A DNA stretch of 64,000 bases from positions 3,795,501 through 3,859,500 of the forward strand of contig NZ_CP150269.1 in NCBI RefSeq assembly GCF_037976825.1. The letters run 5' to 3'. Of this stretch, positions 36,240 through 44,703 are shown piece after piece; position 1 is the first letter of the stretch, and every line of letters begins with the position of its first letter. This DNA is from Paenibacillus sp. FSL K6-1330. Its GTDB lineage: Bacteria; Bacillota; Bacilli; Paenibacillales; Paenibacillaceae. A program made the position numbers and the translations under genes. The notes below the pieces were generated by a model. It did no database searches and was not told where the DNA came from. It saw nothing but the letters and a program-made list of their open reading frames with translations.

Positions 36240-36791
36240 ATGAAAAAGCAACCCCAAATAACGGAGAAAACAAAACAAAAGTTTGTAGAGGTTTTTTGTG
36301 AGTTATATAGCCAAAAGCCGATTGAGAAAATTTCGATTCAGGAAATTGCGAATAAGTCAGGATATAACCGCAGCACCTTTTATCAATACTTTACTGACAT
36401 TTACGAATTGTTAGACTCTGTTGAAAATGACTTATTAAATGACATGAAAAAAGAATTGGCGAGTAAAGAACTATCGATGCATACGGTTCAAGATACGCTC
36501 TATTGTCTGGACAAAAGAGAACATCTCCTGGTTCTTAGTGCCCTTTTGGGCGATTATGGAAGTACCCATTTTTTAAAACGCTTAAAAAAAGAAATCACTT
36601 TGGATCAATTAGAATTAAACGTTCCGCAAAACCATTCCTTAACGCCATACTTAATTGAGTTTTACCTGACAACTTCCCTTTCTTTATTCCGTCTTTGGCT
36701 CCAGCGTCAAAAGGATTTATCGTCAGAAGAATTTTTCAAGTTAGTGGAGAACCTATATTCAAGAGGGATTACGCCCTATTTTAAAGAATGA
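36240..36791 (+). CDS. TetR-family regulator
   Basis: 183 residues. The TetR_N helix-turn-helix spans about 12-58 (KISIQEIANKSGYNRSTFYQYF). The C-terminal part is a helical ligand-binding region of the TetR_C type common in Firmicutes. An AGGAGGG site lies 5 nt before the ATG. It is divergent from the PanE-like gene, its likely target, in line with the shared palindrome at 36135. Confidence 0.9.
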   Translation: MKKQPQITEKTKQKFVEVFCELYSQKPIEKISIQEIANKSGYNRSTFYQYFTDIYELLDSVENDLLNDMKKELASKELSMHTVQDTLYCLDKREHLLVLSALLGDYGSTHFLKRLKKEITLDQLELNVPQNHSLTPYLIEFYLTTSLSLFRLWLQRQKDLSSEEFFKLVENLYSRGITPYFKE

Positions 36792-37088
36792 GTCTGTCAT
36801 TCAAACCAAATCCATATGTTGTATAACAATAAGATAGCATTGAAGACGCATATGTTCGTGAACCTGTTGATAAAACAAAATAGCATAACCAGGAAGAAGT
36901 GTTGCTGATAGCTTGACAATTCGTCAATATGAAAAAACTCCCCTCACAGTAACAGGATTTATTATTTCACCTGTCTACCGTATGGGGAGAATACAACTTT
37001 TAGGAATAAGGTCTTAATGTTGTAATAACATTTGGCTCACTGTGACAGAAGAAGTTATCACTATTGTTAAGCTAGATATACTTTTGGG
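36792..37088. other. Intergenic region without a clear gene
   Basis: A short plus-strand frame (EKTPLTVTGFIISPVYRMGR) near 36930-37015 has no start signal and no family match. No repeat copy is present, although a unit boundary would be expected here. Confidence 0.3.
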
Positions 37089-37457
37089 TTAGGCTTTACT
37101 GTGAAGGGTAACTAGGTAACCGTCTGGGTCGGCAAATGTAAAAGTTCGTCCGAATGGTCCATCTATTGGTGAGGATGTAATCTTTACGCCTGCTGCAATA
37201 AGCTTGTCGTGGATTTCTTGCGTATTGGGGGCATGAAGCCACAGAGCGACACCAAGTCCAGGCTGATTACCTGAACCGAGTTCTGTTTCAGGCAACAGGT
37301 CACGAAGAGCAAATGCAATAGGCTTTGTTTCAAAGACTACAGCATGAGGTGGCCCTGCCTGTGAGCGAACTAGTCCAAGATAGTTTTGATAGAATTCTGC
37401 AGAGCTTTCAAGATTACTCACTTGAAGTGAAATGAAGTCGGGTCCAATTGCTGACAT
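37089..37457 (-). CDS. VOC-family protein (glyoxalase/bleomycin-resistance type)
   Basis: 122 residues forming two beta-alpha-beta-beta-beta units: FISLQVSNLESSAEFYQNYLG and later ALWLHAPNTQEIHDKLIAAG, GRTFTFADPDGYLVTLH. The FADPDG ending is typical. Members are metal-dependent lyases, thiol transferases or drug-binding proteins, and the specific role is unknown. An AAAGGAGG site precedes the ATG. Confidence 0.85.
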   Translation of the reverse strand: MSAIGPDFISLQVSNLESSAEFYQNYLGLVRSQAGPPHAVVFETKPIAFALRDLLPETELGSGNQPGLGVALWLHAPNTQEIHDKLIAAGVKITSSPIDGPFGRTFTFADPDGYLVTLHSKA

Positions 37458-37909
37458 AATGTTAATGTCCTCCTTTGTTATATGGGGTTGTTATGTTGTA
37501 ATACTGACTTGAGTAAAAAACAATCACAGATAGATTTGGATACTTCTCCAGGGATCTTTTCAAGGAAACCGCCAATACAATGCACATGTCAATGGAAGCT
37601 CTTTGTAACTATACGGCATGACTATAACGCACGATTCGTGTCTAGAGCTTTTGTCTCAAAAGCCAGAGCTCTCTACTCATAACTCGCTCGTAGGTTATCC
37701 GCCATCGCCTCGAGATAAGCATCGGCGATCCATTCGTTTCATTATAGAGTCATGTAAATAACCTCACTCTCACTTTGGTTGTCTTGATTATACAAGCCCC
37801 CTACTGCCAACAGTATGTCAGTAGTCCCATAGATGAGTTAGAAGATAAAATTAAGTTTCTGGTGAGAAAGATGGAGGTGTTATTTTGTTTACGAGTCCCT
37901 CCATTTAAT
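37458..37909. other. Intergenic region with hairpins, no clear gene
   Basis: A stem AGAGCTTTTG/CAAAAGCCAGAGCTCT lies near 37639-37672, and CTACTG/CAGTAG near 37800-37824. Short plus-strand frames are present but lack start signals. I see no supported gene. Confidence 0.35.
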
Positions 37910-38086
37910 TCTGCCTATTAGCTTAATGAATTAACGGCCGTTAATTCATTAAATAGATATCTAATCGGTAACCTCGGCTTATGTTCTTGTCCATTCCGGC
38001 AATCGGTACAAGAACTTGTACCGATAAAACAAAAAAGCCGCTAAAAATTGCGGCTCTCAATGGGACCATGTTCTTGTCCCTCGACA
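37910..38086. repeat. Long-form structured repeat, copy 11
   Basis: It opens with TCTGCCTATTAGCTTAATGA and an insertion with the palindrome TTAACGGCCGTTAA. CTAATCGGTAACCTCGGC and ATGTTCTTGTCCATTCCGG follow, then GGTACAAGAACTTGTACC, the hairpin AAAAAGCCGCTAAAAATTGCGGCT and the end CATGTTCTTGTCCCTCGACA. Confidence 0.85.
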
Positions 38087-38124
38087 GGCCATCCTTTTCA
38101 GGATGGCCCCTTCTGTCTTGAAAC

Positions 38125-38331
38125 CTAATCTCTGCCGGTCAACAGTCGTCTTCCTAACTGCAGTCGGGCTTCAAGTTCGATCCTGTTTTTGCAATCTTCG
38201 CAGTAATGCATTCCTTTGGAATTTCGTTTCACACGGTCGTAAGCTTGAGTCCCCTCAATGACATAAAACTCTCTTCTGCAACTATTACAGGTGGAACGAA
38301 AACGAAAAACTCCATCGATTTCTTCTTGCAT
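38125..38331 (-). CDS. Small zinc-ribbon protein (DUF2197/YlaI-like)
   Basis: The ATG at 38331 has GGGAGGGG 6 nt upstream and is preferred over the in-frame start at 38349. 68 residues. Two CxxC pairs (CNSC and CEDC) should bind one zinc. Spacing and the basic, helical C-terminus resemble YlaI-type DUF2197 proteins. Its function is unknown. Confidence 0.7.
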   Translation of the reverse strand: MQEEIDGVFRFRSTCNSCRREFYVIEGTQAYDRVKRNSKGMHYCEDCKNRIELEARLQLGRRLLTGRD

Positions 38332-38417
38332 TGAATCCCCTCCCGTCAATCAAGTCAAAGCCCAGTACTATTGACGTTATAACTGCGATGCGATATAACT
38401 GAATAAATTCTAAATAA

Positions 38418-38448
38418 CACACTGTATTAATTATTTTAATGCAGTGTG
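38418..38448. promoter_or_regulatory. Candidate operator of the TetR gene at 38476
   Basis: The arms CACACTGTATTAA and TTAATGCAGTGTG form a long inverted repeat around a 5-bp centre. It lies between the zinc-ribbon gene and the TetR gene. It covers the upstream GTG that could otherwise be taken as the TetR start, which supports the downstream TTG start and autorepression. Confidence 0.6.
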
Positions 38449-38475
38449 CTAAATAAGACAAGGGGGCGTTTACCG

Positions 38476-39069
38476 TTGCCAAAAGTCGTGGACCACGCTC
38501 AAAAGAGAAAACTAATCGCCGAATCAGCATGGAATATCATTGAGGAAAAAGGGGTTGAACATGCGTCAATCCGTGCCGTTGCAGCTGCAGCAGGGTTGTC
38601 ACCCGGCGCATTGCGGCATTATTTTTCAACACAGGACGAACTGTTGCTATTTATCGTAGATTATTATTTGACAAGAGGAGTTGCCAGAGCAGAAGAGCGC
38701 CTGGAAATAAGCCCTATTCCGATGAAGGCTGCGAGGGAAATTCTGTTACAACTGCTTCCTTTGGATGCGGAAAAACGAACTGCTGTCGGCGTCTGGTGGA
38801 TCTTCGCCATCCGATCCCTCACGAGTTTGGCATTACAAGCTAAAAAAGACGAGCTCACTGACGGACTCCACTACTTGACTAAAGCTGTCCTTGAAATTCT
38901 AGCTAAGGCGAAGCTTCTCCCCTCTTCAGTGGACATTCAACTCGAAACATTAAGATTGGCCTCGATTGTGGAAGGCTTGACGATACTCGCATTGCTCCGC
39001 CCTGAGCTATACACACCGGAGACCGTTGAGCAGATCATCACCCGCCATCTTCAGGAGCTATGCTCGTAA
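38476..39069 (+). CDS. TetR-family regulator (BetI-like C-terminus)
   Basis: A TTG start at 38476 follows an AAGGGGGC site, giving 197 residues (MPKVVDHAQKRKLIAESAWN). The in-frame GTG at 38446 lies in the operator palindrome. The helix-turn-helix spans about 28-55 (ASIRAVAAAAGLSPGALRHYF). The C-terminal domain resembles BetI_C/TetR_C_6 proteins. No obvious target gene is adjacent apart from the divergent zinc-ribbon gene. Confidence 0.85.
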   Translation: MPKVVDHAQKRKLIAESAWNIIEEKGVEHASIRAVAAAAGLSPGALRHYFSTQDELLLFIVDYYLTRGVARAEERLEISPIPMKAAREILLQLLPLDAEKRTAVGVWWIFAIRSLTSLALQAKKDELTDGLHYLTKAVLEILAKAKLLPSSVDIQLETLRLASIVEGLTILALLRPELYTPETVEQIITRHLQELCS

Positions 39070-39157
39070 GCTACGGATGGATGAGCACATAGACGATTCC
39101 TGAAAAAAACTTGCCGTTACTTATGGTACGATACTCCGTGTTTTGATCTTCAATTAA

Positions 39158-39354
39158 TCTGCCCGTTAGCTTAATGAAATTGCATGGAAGCATAGTTAGA
39201 TATTTATCTAATCGGTAATCGGCTCATGCTTTTGTCCTTTACGGCAATAGGTACAAGTTCTTGTCCTAGACTGGGGACAAGAACTTGTACCTATAAAACA
39301 AAAAAGCCGCTAAATTAGCGACTTTCTATGGGATTATGTTTTAGTCCCCCAACA
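39158..39354. repeat. Long-form structured repeat, copy 12 (most complete)
   Basis: All modules are present: core TCTGCCCGTTAGCTTAATGA, dyad TTAGATATTTATCTAATC, CATGCTTTTGTCCTTTACGG, GGTACAAGTTCTTGTCC paired with GGACAAGAACTTGTACC, hairpin AAAGCCGCTAAATTAGCGACTTT and end TATGTTTTAGTCCCCCAACA. The central 17-bp arms are perfectly complementary. Confidence 0.9.
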
Positions 39355-39485
39355 GATTCAGTTCAATAGCAAGTTGTGATTGGCAATAGTTATCGAAAAA
39401 GTTAGCCGGCTTTGGAGTCGGCTAACTTCAATGTCTTCATTGAGATATCGTGTCACGTTAACGTAATCTACTTTTGGAAATAAGG
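39355..39485. other. Short hairpin region between repeat and gene
   Basis: The perfect stem GTTAGCCG/CGGCTAAC at 39398-39423 is followed by CACGTTAACG near 39454, reminiscent of the short-form repeat layout. It may also act as terminator of the gene at 39486. No gene is seen. Confidence 0.4.
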
Positions 39486-40061
39486 TCATCTAACCGTCTG
39501 GTAAACGAGGCCTAAGGCTCCAGAATCAAATGTCTTGTTTTCGATAAGTTTAAGATTGATCTTCTCCTTGAGACCTTGGAATAACGGCAACCCGCTGCCG
39601 ATCAGGACGGGAGAAACCGTAATTTTATACTCATCTATTAAATCAAGCTGCATAAGGTAGTGTGCGAACCTAGGACTGCCGAGGATGACCATATCCTTGC
39701 CTGGCTGCTGTTTGAGGTTCATGATCTCTTCCTCGACATCTTCTTTCACCAGTCTGGAATTGTTCCATTCGACTTTCTCCAACGTCGTGGAAAAAACGAT
39801 TTTGGCTGTCTTTTCGATCCACTCGGCATGATTCCTTTCATGCTGCGAGGCTGATGGGTTCGAAGGCACAGATGGCCAGTAACTGTGCATCATCTGATAA
39901 GTCCCACGTCCCCAAATGACAGTGTCGGCAGTACTTAGAATTTCTTTCGCGTGCTTCTCCAAATCAGCATCGTAAGAAACCCAGCCAATGTCCATTTCAC
40001 CGTTCGGCCCTTCTACAAAACCGTCAAGCGATGCGTGCAAAAATAGAACAAGTTTTCTCAT
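39486..40061 (-). CDS. Dihydrofolate reductase-like protein (RibD C-terminal family)
   Basis: The ATG at 40061 follows AAAGGAG and is preferred over the in-frame start at 40115. 191 residues. MRKLVLFLHASLDGFVEGPNGEMDIGW is the typical N-terminus of bacterial RibD_C/DHFR-like proteins, followed by VIWGRGTYQMM and DMVILGSPRFAHYLMQLDLIDEY. These bind NADPH. The substrate is unknown. It is a single-gene unit between two long repeats. Confidence 0.9.
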   Translation of the reverse strand: MRKLVLFLHASLDGFVEGPNGEMDIGWVSYDADLEKHAKEILSTADTVIWGRGTYQMMHSYWPSVPSNPSASQHERNHAEWIEKTAKIVFSTTLEKVEWNNSRLVKEDVEEEIMNLKQQPGKDMVILGSPRFAHYLMQLDLIDEYKITVSPVLIGSGLPLFQGLKEKINLKLIENKTFDSGALGLVYQTVR

Positions 40062-40174
40062 TTTCAGTTCTCCTTTGTTCATAGAGATATCTACATTAAC
40101 TATATTATAGGACATTTCAGCTTGGTTGTTTCTTATGGATTGCTAATCACAAATGGAGTATTTAGTCTAGATTG

Positions 40175-40351
40175 CGTTCCCGTTAGATATAGTTAGATGC
40201 TTATCTAATCGGTAATCGGCTCATGTTCTTGTCCATTACGGCAATCGGTACAAGTTCTTGTCCTTGGCTCGGGACAAGAACTTGTACCGTAAAAACAAAA
40301 AAAGCCGCTAATTGCGACTTTCAAAGGGAACATCTACTTTTCCCCCGGCAC
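40175..40351. repeat. Long-form structured repeat, copy 13 (shortened left part)
   Basis: The core GTTCCCGTTAG runs directly into the dyad ATAGTTAGATGCTTATCTAATC, skipping the AATTGCATGG segment. The central arms GGTACAAGTTCTTGTCC and GGACAAGAACTTGTACC, the hairpin AAAGCCGCTAATTGCGACTTT and the end TTTTCCCCCGGCA follow. Confidence 0.85.
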
Positions 40352-40388
40352 ATGTACGTACCGGTTCCGGTCATTTGTAACACTCCCT

Positions 40389-40598
40389 TCACTCTTTCTT
40401 TTTTTTGAAGAAATCGAACTTGATCACATAATCAAAGAGAGAGGTGATTGCAACAGATCCAAGTGGAATCATTGCGTATGCCCAAGGCGGATTATTTGGA
40501 GCTTCACCAGGGGGTGCATCTATTAAAATCTCAAAAAGAACGACACAGTAAATTACGGCCAATACAATACCTGTTACGTTCCTATCTTTTTTACGCAT
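40389..40598 (-). CDS. Small membrane protein
   Basis: 69 residues with two predicted membrane helices (about 9-27 and 40-58), a proline-rich loop (DAPPGEAPNNPPWAY) and lysines at both termini. AAGGGAGGTG lies 12 nt before the ATG. No family is recognised. It may modulate a membrane process. Confidence 0.6.
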   Translation of the reverse strand: MRKKDRNVTGIVLAVIYCVVLFEILIDAPPGEAPNNPPWAYAMIPLGSVAITSLFDYVIKFDFFKKKKE

Positions 40599-40920
40599 AG
40601 CTATTTTTCACCTCCCTTAAACATGAACAACCACTGAAAATAAATCCTCTTATGAAAATTAAAAATAATTATATTGCTTTAATCTGTATTTAAACCATTT
40701 TCAAGCAACAATATGAGTTGGCCATGCCACGAGCATTCCTCCAAATTCATATGGGTAACTATTCCACAATTTATTTTAACACGAAATTGAATTCTACTGC
40801 CCGTTGCTCCGCCCCCTCCCACGCGATGCGGCAGTCGCCGGATTATCGCCGTTTAAGACGGCAAAGTCGTCAGCAATCTGAATCCAACAGGCGGCGCTTG
40901 GTGGAGGCATATTCATCCAT
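40599..40920. other. Region without a clear gene
   Basis: A solo core-like CTACTGCCCGTTGCT occurs near 40795-40809. A plus-strand frame from 40718 has no ribosome binding site. I see nothing I can support as a gene. Confidence 0.3.
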
Positions 40921-41003
40921 GTCGGGACAAGAACTTGTACCGTAAAAACAAAAAAAGCCGCTAATTGCGACTTTCAATGGGACTATATTCTTGTCCCCCG
41001 ACA
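40921..41003. repeat. Long-form structured repeat, right half only
   Basis: It begins at TCGGGACAAGAACTTGTACC and continues with the hairpin AAAGCCGCTAATTGCGACTTT and the end TATATTCTTGTCCCCCGACA. The left half (core and dyad) is missing. Confidence 0.8.
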
Positions 41004-41033
41004 GTAAGGAAGTTAGATTTGTTCTGTGAGCTC

Positions 41034-41179
41034 TTAAACCAGTTTTCTATAAAACTGCGACTGTTACAACCTAAAGGTGCATATTTTTACAACAGCAGCC
41101 GCAAGTAGTTGGCTGCTGTTGTAGTAAGGTTCGTTGTATTCAAGTCAATTAAATCAACTTGATGATTTTGTTGAACGTA
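41034..41179. repeat. Second repeat family, copy A
   Basis: About 146 bp, nearly identical to 43973-44120. It contains AGTTTTCTATAAAACT, a strong hairpin ACAACAGCAGCC/GGCTGCTGTTGT, and ends with AAATCAACTTGATGATTTTGT and TGAACG. Both copies lie just right of a long-form repeat right half. Confidence 0.85.
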
Positions 41180-41245
41180 GGATACAAGAGAAAATGCCGA
41201 CCAACACGGACGCCTCAGATTAAACACCCTCATTTTGAGTTTACT

Positions 41246-42169
41246 TTAATTAAATTCCTTTTTAACAAAGTCAATGAGCTGGGACTTCAATGCATCACCG
41301 CGCTCTCCCTTATGGTACATATCTGTTCCGTGATAACCACTCTCATCCACAATTAGCTCTTTATCAGTTGCTCCGGATGCTTGATATAATTTTCGCACTT
41401 CTTTTTCAATTGAGCCTCCATAATCACCAGGTGAAAAAACAAACAAGGATGGTGCTTTAATCTTTTCGACACTTGGTATTGCATCAAGGGGCCCACATTG
41501 TGCAGGAGAAGAAAGAATAATGAGCCCCTCAATAGGCAGCTCTTGACGAACGCCTGCAATGATTGCTGTACTACCGCCACATGATGCTCCTGCCAAAAAC
41601 ACTTTTTGTGCACCCAATCGTTTGAGTTCGCTTAAGGCTGCTTCGGCATCACGATCTATATTCTGATTATCCTCTGGAAAATTCTGTGAGGCACCGTGAT
41701 TACGATATTCAGGAATAACAACCAGATATCCACTGTCAGCCAGTTCAGTTCCCATGTCAAGAAAAGAGCAAATGCTATAGCCTTGCTCGTGTGCAAGCAG
41801 GACTCCTTTATTTCCGCTACCAAGCACAAGTGCTGACAGATACACCCCATCACTGGTTGTCAATGTAGTTGCTTTATCACGTAACTCATCTGGAACACAA
41901 CTATTCACAAGATGCCCGTTAGAAGAACTCGCCGTTCGATCCGGCCAGGCAGGATCATACTCAACTGGTGGGTTTGATGGTATGTTCGTCACTTCAGCAA
42001 GTGGTGTTTCATTCCCGGTCTCAGTTGTGGGGGATGTATTTTGAGGTGGATTAGTTGAAAAATGGTCTTCATTTGACGATACAGGCATTTTTTCGGAGCA
42101 TCCTGTAATCGTTGCTAACAAAATGAGCAAGACAAGTACCGTTTTTGCTTCTTTAAAAGATACGATCAT
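41246..42169 (-). CDS. Lipoprotein alpha/beta hydrolase
   Basis: The ATG at 42169 gives a lipoprotein signal (TVLVLLILLATITGC, Cys24) and has GGAGGT upstream; a longer frame to 42256 is less likely. About 307 residues. After a Ser/Thr/Pro-rich linker (about 25-75) comes a hydrolase core with GVLLAHEQGYSICS, the nucleophile elbow GASCGG and YHGTDMY with the likely catalytic histidine. It is an exported, membrane-anchored esterase-like enzyme. The substrate is unknown. Confidence 0.8.
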   Translation of the reverse strand: MIVSFKEAKTVLVLLILLATITGCSEKMPVSSNEDHFSTNPPQNTSPTTETGNETPLAEVTNIPSNPPVEYDPAWPDRTASSSNGHLVNSCVPDELRDKATTLTTSDGVYLSALVLGSGNKGVLLAHEQGYSICSFLDMGTELADSGYLVVIPEYRNHGASQNFPEDNQNIDRDAEAALSELKRLGAQKVFLAGASCGGSTAIIAGVRQELPIEGLIILSSPAQCGPLDAIPSVEKIKAPSLFVFSPGDYGGSIEKEVRKLYQASGATDKELIVDESGYHGTDMYHKGERGDALKSQLIDFVKKEFN

Positions 42170-42382
42170 AGATTTTCCATACCTCCAACTTTCACTGAAT
42201 TTATAACAGATTGTTCTATTATTGGCTTTTTTCTTGGAATCCTCTGCCTTTGTCACTTGTATAGGGGATTGAACACCGTTTATTCCAGCTCGTTATAACA
42301 AAAACGTCTCTCGACGTACTTTCTCAGTATACAGACTTTAGCAGAAGTTTTTCATGCGAGATAAGGATGCTAAGCCTCGGAT

Positions 42383-42615
42383 GTTTATACTTTTTTATCT
42401 GTTAATAAAATAGATTCGTCCATTGTATTGTCGCTTGCATTGTTTTCCAACGTCGTCACTTCTACACGTTCTAGAGTCTGGGCGAACATCTTTTCATTTC
42501 ACGAAGAAATCGATTGATCTGATGCGCATTCTCCTAGAGCGAACACTGTTAAAAGCGTTACTACTGGAAAGCAAAACGATTGGAACATATTTTTTTCTTC
42601 ATTTTTTGTACCTCC
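42383..42615 (-). pseudogene. Decayed lipoprotein gene
   Basis: GGAGG precedes an ATG at 42602 (MKKK). With one frameshift the sequence continues FPVVTLLTVFALGECASDQS, a recognisable lipoprotein signal with a lipobox-like ALGEC. It then reads LERVEVTTLENNASDNTMDE and ILLTDKKV after an internal stop. The surviving part is about 75 codons. The original function is unknown. Confidence 0.5.
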
Positions 42616-42835
42616 GTGTACTTCGATTTTTCTTCTCCAAAACAATACGAAAATCAATTTTTAGTTTCATATATTTGTTAATATTATTTATTAATATAGT
42701 CCAGAGATATCATCATTTATTGAACAAATTGTCAACAAATTGTCTCCGAGTTTCAATCAGTTAGATATTTATCTAATATGTATTTTCGATCATCAAATAA
42801 TAAGTTCTAAAACCTCCCCGGATTATTCAATGAAA

Positions 42836-42877
42836 CAAAACAACCCCCAATCAAATCATTTGATTGGGGGTTGTTTT
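42836..42877. terminator. Strong bidirectional terminator
   Basis: AAAACAACCCCCAATCAAAT and its complement ATTTGATTGGGGGTTGTTTT flank a short loop, with an A-run on one side and a T-run on the other. It closes the kinase unit at 42908 on the minus strand. Confidence 0.85.
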
Positions 42878-42907
42878 GAATATGGTGTTATCTGATGGAT
42901 ACGCCAT

Positions 42908-43510
42908 CTAGGAAACACTAACATTTCTTTTATGTAATTTCTTAAATACCGAGTATTCCTTATTGGACTTAATAAAACTTAATATCTTTTCGGCACATTC
43001 TGTTGGATTCATCTCTTCCGTATTTACTTCGAGGTCATATTCATCAAAGCAATATACTTTGCTAAACTGTGAAGCTGCTAGTCCAATCTGTCTATCTCCT
43101 CTTGTTTGCTCTCTTCTTATGAGTTCTTCTTTCGAGCATTTTACACCTATAAATAACGTAGGCTGATCGAAAAATTGATCAAGAAACTCATTAAACCTCT
43201 TGTCATTGTCGATTACGGTATCTACTATTACATTAAATCCCATTTCTGATAACAATTTAATTGTCGAATGATACACTGAGAATATGGAATCATCAAGTAT
43301 TTGTGAGACAATCTGATGATCTATTTCTCTTGTAGGTTCATCTGGAAATTTATTATTAATAAAATCATTGTAATTATTAAAAAAATCATCAATTGATAAA
43401 TGATAAAAAAGAATCTCTTTCTGATTTATCAGTTCAGTCGATATAGAGGTCTTTCCGGAACTTGAAGTTCCATTTAGATAAACTAATATCCCTTTCTTCA
43501 ATTTAATCAT
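42908..43510 (-). CDS. P-loop kinase, chloramphenicol phosphotransferase-like (paralogue 3)
   Basis: 200 residues. Walker A GTSSSGKT is at 14-21, SIDDFF near 40 gives the acidic residues and RREQTRGDRQIGLAASQ gives the lid. It is longer than its paralogues at 33364 and 7416 because of an insertion (NNYNDFINNKFPDE). The very AT-rich codon use differs from the flanking regions. It has its own terminator. The substrate is unknown. Confidence 0.85.
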   Translation of the reverse strand: MIKLKKGILVYLNGTSSSGKTSISTELINQKEILFYHLSIDDFFNNYNDFINNKFPDEPTREIDHQIVSQILDDSIFSVYHSTIKLLSEMGFNVIVDTVIDNDKRFNEFLDQFFDQPTLFIGVKCSKEELIRREQTRGDRQIGLAASQFSKVYCFDEYDLEVNTEEMNPTECAEKILSFIKSNKEYSVFKKLHKRNVSVS

Positions 43511-43607
43511 CCCTTCAAAAAATAATCATTTCGTATCTTTCAGATAACGTTATATTCACAAATTTCATAAAATTATCCAACTCAGAAAATATTCGAGAAA
43601 CGATTGA

Positions 43608-43640
43608 ATTATCCTGCCAGTTAGTTCAACGAGCTGCCGA
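43608..43640. repeat. Short-form repeat core, degenerate
   Basis: AATTATCCTGCCAGTTAGTT with CAACGAGCTGCCG resembles the left part of the short form. A partner stem and right core are not recognisable. Confidence 0.5.
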
Positions 43641-43800
43641 AGAAGCACGAATACCTCACTTTTTCTCCCCTTGTACCGTTTCTTCAGTTATTGGAACTTT
43701 TCAAACTCGTTTTTTAACCAGTACTGATTTTGGATGACAAGAACATTTATACTTTGCCGTCTTCGTTGCAACTTCGCTTAATTACCGATCTGTCTTTGGT

Positions 43801-43880
43801 TCGGGACAAGAACTGTTCCGATAAAACAAAAAAGCCGCTAAAATAGCGACTTTCTATGGGAGCATTCTTGTCCCTCGACA
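43801..43880. repeat. Long-form structured repeat, right half only
   Basis: It starts TCGGGACAAGAACTGTTCCG and continues with the hairpin AAAGCCGCTAAAATAGCGACTTT and ATTCTTGTCCCTCGACA. It has the same extent as the half copy at 40921. A further hairpin AAGTCCGCAGTTGCGCGGCTT follows at about 43930. Confidence 0.8.
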
Positions 43881-43972
43881 GGATCCCATAACTGCTCCCA
43901 TCCCTGCTTGTTTAATCGTTAAAACACAAAAGTCCGCAGTTGCGCGGCTTTTAAGCGTGTATGTTTTTGTCG

Positions 43973-44120
43973 TCTTAAACCAGTTTTCTATAAAACTGCG
44001 ACTGTTACAACCTAAATGGTGCATATTTCTACAACAGAAGCCGCAAGTAATTGGCTGCTGTTGTTGTAAGGTGCGTTGTATACAGGTCAATTAAATCAAC
44101 TTGATGATTTTGTTGAACGT
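43973..44120. repeat. Second repeat family, copy B
   Basis: Nearly identical to 41034-41179, with the same hairpin arms (ACAACAGAAGCC/GGCTGCTGTTGT, one mismatch) and the same ATCAACTTGATGAT palindrome. In both places it follows a right-half long repeat, so a composite block of both repeats has been duplicated. Confidence 0.85.
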
Positions 44121-44161
44121 CAATTATTCTGTGGGATGGTGTTCGGTTATGTCCCCAAGAG

Positions 44162-44566
44162 TCACCCCCTACCGCTGAACCGTTGGATCGCTTCCTCGGT
44201 CACCGGCTGGAAAAGGTTAATGAGGTTGCCGTCGGGATCACGGAACAACACAGCACGGTTCCCCCACGGCATCGTGGTCGGTTCCTTTACCCACTCGTCG
44301 ACAAACGGTTTCAAGCGCTCGTATTCGGCATCGACATCGTGGACGCGGAACTCGAGGATGACAGTGCGATTGTCGGCCGCCACAGCGGAACCAACGCCGA
44401 ACAGCGGCACCGTCTGGGAGTGACCGATCGCCAGGGTACACGATGGCACAACGAGTTCCGCAAAGGCAGCCGCGGGACGTTCCGCCGAAACACCCATGAC
44501 TTTCTCATAGAACTCAACAAGACGATCCACATCGTCGGTAATGATACGTACAGAAGCAAAATTCAT
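44162..44566 (-). CDS. VOC-family protein, G+C-rich outlier
   Basis: 134 residues. VRIITDDVDRLVEFYEKVMG, VILEFRVHDVDAEYERL and LFRDPDGNLINLFQP give the two VOC units. Predicted roles are as for other glyoxalase/bleomycin-resistance relatives. Third codon positions are strongly G+C-biased, unlike the AT-rich neighbours, which points to recent transfer, possibly from an actinobacterium. It follows the second repeat family copy B by about 40 bp. Confidence 0.85.
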   Translation of the reverse strand: MNFASVRIITDDVDRLVEFYEKVMGVSAERPAAAFAELVVPSCTLAIGHSQTVPLFGVGSAVAADNRTVILEFRVHDVDAEYERLKPFVDEWVKEPTTMPWGNRAVLFRDPDGNLINLFQPVTEEAIQRFSGRG

Positions 44567-44665
44567 AAAATACCATCCTTCCTATAATAAATGATACAGT
44601 ACCATATCATTTTTGGGGCAAGAACAAGCTCTCCACCCCATTATGTTTACTTAATCGATAATAAA

Positions 44666-44703
44666 ATAACGCTACTGACAACGGTATGTCAGTAGCGTTT
44701 TAA
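44666..44703. terminator. Intrinsic terminator-like hairpin
   Basis: AACGCTACTGAC/GTCAGTAGCGTT flanks an 8-base loop with TTTT on the plus side. The adjacent gene starts at 44566 on the minus strand, so the hairpin probably ended a unit that has been lost on the right. Confidence 0.6.

Noticed and set aside
42423..42764. 113-codon plus-strand frame
   Set aside because: No start signal. The opposite strand carries a decayed lipoprotein gene with a ribosome binding site.
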